Shown here: piece after piece, positions 1 through 5,681 of the stretch
Layout: every line of letters begins with the position of its first letter
Numbering within the stretch: position 1 is the stretch's first letter
From: a bacterium
GTDB lineage: Bacteria > SZUA-79 > Acidulodesulfobacterales > Acidulodesulfobacteraceae
DNA: 15,213 nt
Direction of reading: 5' to 3'
Assembly (NCBI GenBank): GCA_021791295.1
Contig: JAJYWW010000166.1
Span: 1 to 15,213, forward strand
The notes under the pieces: model-generated
What the model was told of the DNA's origin: nothing
The model's database searches: none
What the model saw: only the letters and a program-made list of their open reading frames with translations
Made by a program: the position numbers and the translations under genes

Positions 1-261
1 TTCGGAAGGTGAAACCTTAGGCACTACTATCTTTGGAGTAGAAGCTATATTCGGCTTTGAACGCGAAACCGTTATAAACTTATTGGCTCCAAATGCCTGC
101 TGTATCGAAATTGCAAGTTCCTTTAATCTGACGTTGTTTACTTTCGATATTGCAAACATTACTATAAAAAAGGACAGGAGAGTGGTAAGGAAATCTCCGT
201 AGCTGATCATCCATCTTTCCGAATTGGAATGTTCAGGGCATTTTTTCTTTTTTCTGGCCAT
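1..261 (-). CDS. motB: MotB, flagellar motor stator protein (5' part, cut by window edge)
   Basis: This is the first 87 codons of a minus-strand gene that continues past position 1. MotB pairs with MotA as the ion-driven stator and anchors it to peptidoglycan through a C-terminal OmpA-like domain, which lies outside the window. Visible are a basic start (MARKKKK), then the signature SYGDFLTTLLSFFIVMFAIS, a single membrane helix at about residues 22-41. Asp23 in this motif (codon at 193-195) matches the essential ion-binding Asp of MotB. The ATG at 259-261 lies 2 bases after the motA stop, and a GGAG in the end of motA serves as ribosome site, so the pair is translationally coupled. The residues in view do not settle whether protons or sodium ions drive it. 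Confidence 0.93.
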   Translation of the reverse strand, partial: MARKKKKCPEHSNSERWMISYGDFLTTLLSFFIVMFAISKVNNVRLKELAISIQQAFGANKFITVSRSKPNIASTPKIVVPKVSPSE

Positions 262-263
262 TC

Positions 264-1046
264 TTATTTTTCTCCGTTTTTAGCTTCGTAAGCTTTTTTC
301 TGTTCGGCGTTCAAAAAAGACTTGAGCTTTTCTTCTATAAGTCTTGGATTTTCGCCGTTCTGAATGCTTCTTATGCCCATAAGGATAAGCTCGTATCTTA
401 AAACTTCCACTTTAAGGTTCATCTTTAGTTTGCTGGATATAGGGAAAAGTATCGTGTTTGCAAAAGCAAGACCGTAAAGAGTAGCCGTAAATGCAACCGC
501 AATACCGGCGCCAAGCCTGTTAGGCTGGTTCAAATGCTGCATAACGTGTATAAGACCTAAGACTGCTCCTATGATACCGAGCGTAGGTGAATAACCGCCC
601 GCCTGTTCGAATATTTTAACGCTTTCGTCGCCGAATTCTTCTATGTTGGACAACTCCGTTTCCATAATATCCATGACTACCTGAGGGTCTATGCCGTCCA
701 CGACTAACTGGAGGGCTTTTTTTATAAAAGGGTCGGGTGACGCTTCTATTTCCGATTCCAATGCAAGTACTCCGTTTTTTCTTGCTTTCGTTGCATAATT
801 CAACAGGTCGGAAATAGTGGTTTCATAATCGACTTTTTTTGATAAAATAACTCCTTTTGCCGATATTAGCGCCTTTTTAAGATTTTCCATCCTGTTTCCG
901 GCTACTGTTGCGCCGGTTGTTCCAACTATAACTATTACGAAACCGATAGGGTCTAAAAGCTGCATAAGATTGGATCCCTGGAGGAAATTTCCGAATATTA
1001 TTCCTCCGAGACCCATTATAAAGCCGATAATAGATGCTATATCCAT
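264..1046 (-). CDS. motA: MotA, flagellar motor stator protein
   Basis: This 260-residue protein is the membrane channel partner of MotB and transmits torque to the rotor protein FliG. Four hydrophobic segments fit the MotA topology: about 3-22, 33-50, 147-170 and 178-203. Between the second and third is the cytoplasmic domain that contacts the rotor. The conserved motif GGYSPTLGIIGAVLGLIHVM starts near residue 150 and holds the channel-lining Pro154. It is followed by VAFTATLYGLAFANTILFPI, typical of MotA/TolQ/ExbB proteins. The length is close to the short MotA form common outside the enterobacteria. The start at 1046 has only a weak ribosome site (CGGACA). The gene is divergent from flgJ and heads a motAB operon. 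Confidence 0.95.
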   Translation of the reverse strand: MDIASIIGFIMGLGGIIFGNFLQGSNLMQLLDPIGFVIVIVGTTGATVAGNRMENLKKALISAKGVILSKKVDYETTISDLLNYATKARKNGVLALESEIEASPDPFIKKALQLVVDGIDPQVVMDIMETELSNIEEFGDESVKIFEQAGGYSPTLGIIGAVLGLIHVMQHLNQPNRLGAGIAVAFTATLYGLAFANTILFPISSKLKMNLKVEVLRYELILMGIRSIQNGENPRLIEEKLKSFLNAEQKKAYEAKNGEK

Positions 1047-1113
1047 TGTTGTCCGTATATTTATAAAAAGATTAAATTGTATTAAAATGAAGCAAAATAA
1101 AAAATTTTTCTAT

Positions 1114-1119
1114 ATTATA
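1114..1119 (-). promoter_or_regulatory. Candidate -10 element for motAB
   Basis: On the minus strand this reads TATAAT, 68 bases upstream of the motA ATG. There is no good -35 hexamer at the usual spacing (TTTAAA only), and the surroundings are very AT-rich, so a chance match is possible. No sigma-28 or sigma-54 consensus was recognised here. Confidence 0.3.
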
Positions 1120-1217
1120 ATACAAAAAATATTTTTTTTAAATATCTTATAAATTAATTTAAATAACAAACGATAATTTTATAGCTGCCTGTTAAACTTT
1201 TATTAACGTTTTCATTA

Positions 1218-1226
1218 TGATATAAT
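1218..1226 (+). promoter_or_regulatory. Extended -10 promoter for the flgJ-fliI run
   Basis: TGATATAAT is a perfect extended -10 (TGnTATAAT) 60 bases upstream of the flgJ start. No convincing -35 hexamer precedes it at 16-18 bases, as expected for extended -10 promoters read by the housekeeping sigma factor. The same element recurs before dksA and before the first receiver gene. Confidence 0.5.
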
Positions 1227-1286
1227 ATAAAAAATAAAAATTATATTAAATTTAAATTGCTTTAATGCCGCATATTTTAAAAGACT

Positions 1287-2198
1287 ATGGAAAAATTAAA
1301 TAATAATCTTAATATTCCCGTTTCTTCGGAACCGAAAATTTTACAAAAAACGCCCGTTAAAAATAACGGTAAAAATGAAATTACCCCTGAAGAGCTTATC
1401 GAAATAAAAACCGTCGCCGTTAAATTCGAAAGCCTTTTTTTAAATATGATTTTTGATTCTATGTCTAAAGCGGTGGAAAAAGGCTCTTTTATAGATAAAG
1501 GTACCGGCTATAAAATTTACAATTCCCTTTTTTACGAAGCGGTGGCTAACAACAACACCTACGGTAAAGGCATAGGCATAGCAAAAATGATAGTCGATTA
1601 TTTTAAAGAGCATCCGTCTTTGATAGCAAAGGACGGAATAAAAGAACTAAGTTCTTCGGTCGCTTCTATGTCCGCTACCGGCAATTTATTTCAGGCATAC
1701 GGATTAGCTTCAAAATATGGAGGCGCCGGCGCCGAAGGGCTGAAACCTAACGCTTTGGAATCCAACGGCGTTTCCGGCGGCGGTTCCGATTCGGACGCCT
1801 CAGGAGTTACCGGAGACTATGTTACCGCCGACGGTCTTGCAAAAAAAGCTTCAGAAATTTACGGCGTTCCGTACGGTTTAATAAAAGCCGTAATGAAAAC
1901 GGAATCCGGTTTTAATCCTTATGCCGTTTCCAATAAAGGCGCAGTAGGCCTTATGCAGTTAATGCCTAAAACCGCAGAAGAACTGGGCGTCAATCCTTAC
2001 GATCCCGAAGGCAACGTTTTAGGCGGAACGCTTTACCTTAAACAGCTTTTGGACCGTTACGGAGGCAATACCGAACTTGCTCTTGCAGCTTATAACGCCG
2101 GCGCAGGCAGCGTCGAGAAATATAACGGAATACCGCCTTTTGAAGAAACGGAAAATTACGTAAAAACTGTTCTTGCTTACTATAAAGAATATTCTTGA
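1287..2198 (+). CDS. flgJ: FlgJ-type rod-binding protein fused to an SLT lytic transglycosylase
   Basis: This 303-residue protein probably caps or assembles the flagellar rod and opens the peptidoglycan for it. Residues 38-107 match the FlgJ rod-binding domain, with [14 protein letters not shown] at 46-59 and [14 protein letters not shown] at 93-106. A Gly/Ser-rich linker follows (about 144-176). Residues 180-303 are a family 1 soluble-lytic-transglycosylase domain: catalytic Glu206 in [19 protein letters not shown] at 219-227 and AAYNAG at 267-272. Classical FlgJ carries a GH73 glucosaminidase domain instead, so the enzyme module has been swapped for one that cleaves glycan by forming 1,6-anhydro ends. 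There is no signal peptide, consistent with export by the flagellar type III apparatus. It is followed 60 bases later by fliI. Confidence 0.88.
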   Translation: MEKLNNNLNIPVSSEPKILQKTPVKNNGKNEITPEELIEIKTVAVKFESLFLNMIFDSMSKAVEKGSFIDKGTGYKIYNSLFYEAVANNNTYGKGIGIAKMIVDYFKEHPSLIAKDGIKELSSSVASMSATGNLFQAYGLASKYGGAGAEGLKPNALESNGVSGGGSDSDASGVTGDYVTADGLAKKASEIYGVPYGLIKAVMKTESGFNPYAVSNKGAVGLMQLMPKTAEELGVNPYDPEGNVLGGTLYLKQLLDRYGGNTELALAAYNAGAGSVEKYNGIPPFEETENYVKTVLAYYKEYS

Positions 2199-2258
2199 TT
2201 AATTTATTAATTTTAAGCGTGATTATTATCGTATAAATTTTATTATATCGTCTATATT

Positions 2259-3581
2259 ATGGGAAGACTTATAAATTTAGAAGAATACGCCGGTCTACTG
2301 CAAGACTCCAATCCTATGCTTATAAAGGGGAAAATAGTTAAAGCCGTCGGACTCGTCCTTGAAGCTAAACATCCGGATCTTTCCATAGGAAAAATCTGCC
2401 GCATTAAAGGTAAAAACGACGTATCGCCTGAAGGTATCACCGCGGAGGTTATCGGTTTTAAAGACGACAGGGCCGTTCTTATGCCTTACGGCGATATAGG
2501 AGGCATAAGTTTAGAAAGCGAAGTTATTCTTTTAGAAGAAGAAGAAAAATTTCCCGCAGGCGAAGAACTGTTGGGAAGAGTCGTAGATCCGTTCGGCAAT
2601 CCATTGGACGATAAAGGAAAAATTCAATGCAACGGTTATGCAAAGATAGTCAACGAGCCTCCGTCTCCTTTATCCAGAAAAAGAATTAACGAAGTTATGG
2701 ACGTCGGAGTAAGGGCGGTAAATTCTTTTTTGACGATAGGCAAAGGGCAGAGGATAGGTATATTTGCAGGTTCAGGGGTCGGCAAAAGCACTCTTCTCGG
2801 CATGTTTACCAAATATTCTAAATCGGACGTAAATATTATAGCGCTTATCGGCGAAAGAGGCCGTGAAGTTAAGGAATTTATAGAAAAAAGCTTAGGCGAA
2901 GAAGGTTTAAAAAAATCGGTAGTTATCGTAGCCACATCGGATAAATCTCCGTTGGTCAGAATGAGAGGGGCTTTTGCGGCGACTGCTCTTGCGGAATATT
3001 TTAGGGACAAAGGGCTTAACGTACTTTTTCTTATGGATTCCATTACCAGGTTTGCAATGGCGTCGAGAGAAATAGGACTGTCGGCTGGAGAACCTCCGAC
3101 TGTAAGAGGATATACTCCGTCCGTTTTCAGCATTTTGCCTAAACTTTTAGAAAGGGCGGCTAATTCCGACACTGGAAGCATTACCGGAATTTACACGGTT
3201 CTAGTAGAAGGCGACGATATGAACGAACCAATTTCCGACACGGTAAGGTCTATACTCGACGGACATATCGTTCTTTCGAGAAAAACGGCGGAAAAAGGAA
3301 TATTTCCGGCGATAGACGTTTTAAACAGTTTGTCCCGCGTTATGCCGGACATAGTTTCAAAAGAGCATCTGCTGGCCGCACGGGAGGTTTTAAAAGTAGT
3401 TTCGGAATACAGGGTAAACGAAGACCTTATAAATATCGGCGCTTATTCTAAAGGTTCCAGCGAAACGATAGATTTTGCCATAGACCATATATCTAAGATA
3501 GAAAACTTTATAAAACAGACCCCCGACGAAAAATATTCTTTCGAGGAAAGCATTAGCGAAATGGCCGGACTGCTGAATTAA
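2259..3581 (+). CDS. fliI: FliI, flagellar type III export ATPase
   Basis: This 440-residue ATPase energises substrate loading into the flagellar export gate from the cytoplasm. Its sequence follows the F1-beta-like fold. Walker A is GSGVGKST at 171-178. The catalytic-Glu motif IGERGREVKEF spans 197-207. Walker B is in LNVLFLMDSITRFA (253-266), with Asp260. The FliI/YscN signature GEPPTVRGYTPSVF lies at 277-290. The length is near the usual 440-460. The ATG at 2259 has no visible Shine-Dalgarno sequence; the upstream 60 bases are almost pure A/T. Its regulators FliH and FliJ are not adjacent, which is unusual. The sequence favours the flagellar ATPase over virulence type III paralogues because motA, motB and flgJ are beside it. 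Confidence 0.95.
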   Translation: MGRLINLEEYAGLLQDSNPMLIKGKIVKAVGLVLEAKHPDLSIGKICRIKGKNDVSPEGITAEVIGFKDDRAVLMPYGDIGGISLESEVILLEEEEKFPAGEELLGRVVDPFGNPLDDKGKIQCNGYAKIVNEPPSPLSRKRINEVMDVGVRAVNSFLTIGKGQRIGIFAGSGVGKSTLLGMFTKYSKSDVNIIALIGERGREVKEFIEKSLGEEGLKKSVVIVATSDKSPLVRMRGAFAATALAEYFRDKGLNVLFLMDSITRFAMASREIGLSAGEPPTVRGYTPSVFSILPKLLERAANSDTGSITGIYTVLVEGDDMNEPISDTVRSILDGHIVLSRKTAEKGIFPAIDVLNSLSRVMPDIVSKEHLLAAREVLKVVSEYRVNEDLINIGAYSKGSSETIDFAIDHISKIENFIKQTPDEKYSFEESISEMAGLLN

Positions 3582-3627
3582 ATAAATAAACCGCGAACGA
3601 AATATAACTAAAAATAAAATAAAAAAT

Positions 3628-4674
3628 ATGAATAAATATAGAATAGGCAAAAAAGATGCTTTGTCGCTGTTTAAAAACGATAATATTATCGAAATTGGAA
3701 AAATAGCCGACGGCATAAGAAAGGAAAAACATCAGGATGATATAGTTACGTTTATTATAGACAGAAATATAAACTATACCAACGTCTGTACCTCGGAATG
3801 TAAATTTTGCGCTTTTTACAAAAAATACGGTGTACGGGACGACGGCGCTTACGTGCTGACGAAAGAACAAATTTTCGATAAAATCAGGGAAACAAAAGAG
3901 CTTTCAGGCACCCAAATTCTTCTTCAGGGAGGATTAAATCCCGATATAACTATAGACTACTATATTAATCTGCTAAACGATATTAAAAAAAATTTCGATA
4001 TACATATACATGCGTTTTCTCCGCCGGAGATTACTTTTATCGCCCATTCAAACGATATGACTATCAGGGAAACCATAAATATTCTGAAGGAAGCAGGCTT
4101 GGATTCCGTACCGGGCGGCGGAGCGGAAATATTAACCGACAGGGTAAGGAAAAAAATAAGTCCGAATAAAATAGACAGCGGGCATTGGCTTAAAGTCATG
4201 GAAGAAGTCCATAATGCCGGTTTAAATTCTTCCGCTACCATGATGTTCGGAACTATAGAAACCGACGAAGATATAGTGGAACATCTTTTAAAATTAAGAG
4301 ATCTTCAGGATAAAACCGGCGGCTTTAAGGCTTTTATTCCATGGAGTTTTCAAAGCAAAAATACGAGGCTTAATCCAAGGGGGGTTTACGGTCATTATTA
4401 TCTTAAGGTTCTTGCGGTTTCAAGAATAGTTTTAGACAATTTCGATAATATTCAAGCATCATGGGTAACTCAGGGAGCGAAAATGGGGCAGGTTGCGTTA
4501 AGTTTCGGGGCTAACGATATGGGTTCTACCATGCTTGAAGAAAACGTCGTAAAAGCGGCTGGAACGGCAAACAGAACCGTCGATGAAAAATTAATGGTTC
4601 GGCTTATTAAGGACGCCGGTTTTATTCCTGCGCAGAGAACCAATAATTATACGCTAATAAAAAAATATTGCTAA
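3628..4674 (+). CDS. mqnC: MqnC, cyclic dehypoxanthinyl futalosine synthase (radical SAM)
   Basis: This 348-residue radical-SAM enzyme cyclises dehypoxanthine futalosine in the futalosine route to menaquinone. The cluster-binding motif CTSECKFC places Cys54, Cys58 and Cys61 around a [4Fe-4S] centre. Further MqnC-type motifs are LLQGGLNPD (98-106), HAFSPPEI (128-135), PGGGAEILTDRVR (162-174), ATMMFGTIET (203-212) and FIPWSFQ. These fit MqnC better than its relative MqnE, which shares the fold. The start ATG has no Shine-Dalgarno sequence. No other mqn genes are adjacent, so the pathway is dispersed. It lies 46 bases after fliI with no promoter or terminator recognised between them and may be cotranscribed. 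Confidence 0.9.
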   Translation: MNKYRIGKKDALSLFKNDNIIEIGKIADGIRKEKHQDDIVTFIIDRNINYTNVCTSECKFCAFYKKYGVRDDGAYVLTKEQIFDKIRETKELSGTQILLQGGLNPDITIDYYINLLNDIKKNFDIHIHAFSPPEITFIAHSNDMTIRETINILKEAGLDSVPGGGAEILTDRVRKKISPNKIDSGHWLKVMEEVHNAGLNSSATMMFGTIETDEDIVEHLLKLRDLQDKTGGFKAFIPWSFQSKNTRLNPRGVYGHYYLKVLAVSRIVLDNFDNIQASWVTQGAKMGQVALSFGANDMGSTMLEENVVKAAGTANRTVDEKLMVRLIKDAGFIPAQRTNNYTLIKKYC

Positions 4675-4703
4675 ATATATATATTTTTTTAAAATTAAAA
4701 TTA

Positions 4704-4712
4704 TGTTATAAT
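4704..4712 (+). promoter_or_regulatory. Extended -10 promoter for dksA
   Basis: TGTTATAAT is a perfect extended -10 element 53 bases upstream of the dksA GTG start. The flanks are A/T tracts, and no standard -35 hexamer is evident. Confidence 0.5.
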
Positions 4713-4765
4713 TTTTTATAAATAAACAACAAAATATATTATAAAAAAGCGAGGGCATAATTTCC

Positions 4766-5128
4766 GTGACGGAAGAAAAGCTTTTACATTTTAAAAATAT
4801 TTTAAATAAAAAATTAGAGTCTCTGCTTGACGATGCTCTTAAAACTGTCGACAGCATGACGAAAGAAGACGATAATTTTCCCGACCCTAACGACAGGGCG
4901 ACATTAGAATCGGACAGAAATTTTGAACTCAGGATTCGCGACAGAGAACGGAAGCTGATTCCGAAAATACAGGAAGCGCTGTCGAGAATAGAAAACGGTA
5001 CTTACGGAATATGCGACGAATGCGGCGGAGAAATTTCCGAAAAAAGATTGGAATACAGGCCGGAAGCCACTTTGTGTATTGCCTGCAAAACTAAGCAGGA
5101 AGAACTTGAAAAAAGAGCGAATAAGTAA
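4766..5128 (+). CDS. dksA: DksA/TraR-family C4 zinc-finger transcription factor
   Basis: This 120-residue protein probably binds the secondary channel of RNA polymerase and helps ppGpp control transcription. An N-terminal coiled coil has at its tip DPNDRATLE, where Asp40, Asp43 and Ala45 match the functional D-x-x-D-x-A tip of E. coli DksA. The RIRDRERKLIPKIQEAL helix follows. Four cysteines (83, 86, 104, 107) in CDEC and CIAC form an intact C4 zinc finger, unlike zinc-less DksA paralogues. The start is GTG with GAGGG 10 bases upstream. It is a little shorter than E. coli DksA (151 residues), mainly at the N-terminus. It stands alone, with its own promoter and another just downstream. Confidence 0.9.
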   Translation: MTEEKLLHFKNILNKKLESLLDDALKTVDSMTKEDDNFPDPNDRATLESDRNFELRIRDRERKLIPKIQEALSRIENGTYGICDECGGEISEKRLEYRPEATLCIACKTKQEELEKRANK

Positions 5129-5147
5129 TAATATTAAAATAACGGTA

Positions 5148-5156
5148 TGGTATAAT
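5148..5156 (+). promoter_or_regulatory. Extended -10 promoter for the two-component gene cluster
   Basis: TGGTATAAT is a perfect extended -10, 45 bases upstream of the first receiver gene and 19 bases after the dksA stop. It could drive the receiver, the hybrid kinase, the second receiver and the thioesterase as one unit. Confidence 0.5.
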
Positions 5157-5201
5157 ATATAGAAATTAATCTAACGGCTGTTATTTATTGAGGATAATGC
5201 C

Positions 5202-5606
5202 ATGATAAATTTAGCAAACAGAATTATTCCAAGAAAAAAAATTCTTTTGGTGGAAGACAACAGAATGCATTCCGAACTTGTAAGAATTATTATACAATCT
5301 TCTTTTGACGCCGACATAACCATAGCAGAAAACGGCAGGGACGCATTGGATAAAATTACCGAAGGAAACATTTTCGACCTTATTATTATAGATATAATGC
5401 TTCCAAAGATAAACGGACTCGACGTTCTCAGGACTATCAGAAAAGTTTACGACAAAGTTCCCATTTTAATGATAAGCGCTCTTAACGACAAAGAAACCGT
5501 GAAAAAAAGCTTTGAAGACGGAGCTACCGATTACGTCGATAAACCTATAAAGAACGAACTGCTAAGAGACAAAATAGGCAGTCTGCTTAACGCTGCGCCT
5601 TTGTAA
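5202..5606 (+). CDS. Stand-alone response-regulator receiver protein (CheY-like)
   Basis: This 134-residue protein is one receiver domain with no output domain. The phosphorylation machinery is complete: acidic pair Glu18/Asp19 in LLVEDN, phospho-acceptor Asp64 in IIIDIMLPKINGLDV, switch Ser92 in LMISAL, and Lys114 in DYVDKPI. It presumably receives or passes on phosphate in a relay with the hybrid kinase encoded 75 bases downstream. The start is well placed, with GAGG 8 bases upstream of the ATG. The YVDKP end is typical of OmpR/NtrC-type and DivK-like receivers rather than chemotaxis CheY, so a motor-switch role is possible but not favoured despite the flagellar genes nearby. Confidence 0.88.
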   Translation: MINLANRIIPRKKILLVEDNRMHSELVRIIIQSSFDADITIAENGRDALDKITEGNIFDLIIIDIMLPKINGLDVLRTIRKVYDKVPILMISALNDKETVKKSFEDGATDYVDKPIKNELLRDKIGSLLNAAPL

Positions 5607-5681
5607 TTTAAATTTAACTTATCAATATTGCATATAAATAAGGTATTTATTACTTAACGGAAAAGGAGAAATAAGTTTAGC

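Noticed and set aside
970..1152. 60-residue plus-strand open frame overlapping the motA 5' end and the gap
   Set aside because: Half is antisense to motA and the rest is A/T-tract translation (Ile, Phe, Lys, Asn); no family resemblance.
2636..3181. 181-residue minus-strand open frame inside fliI
   Set aside because: It lies wholly antisense to a gene with all FliI motifs, has no recognisable domain and no ribosome site; a codon-structure shadow.
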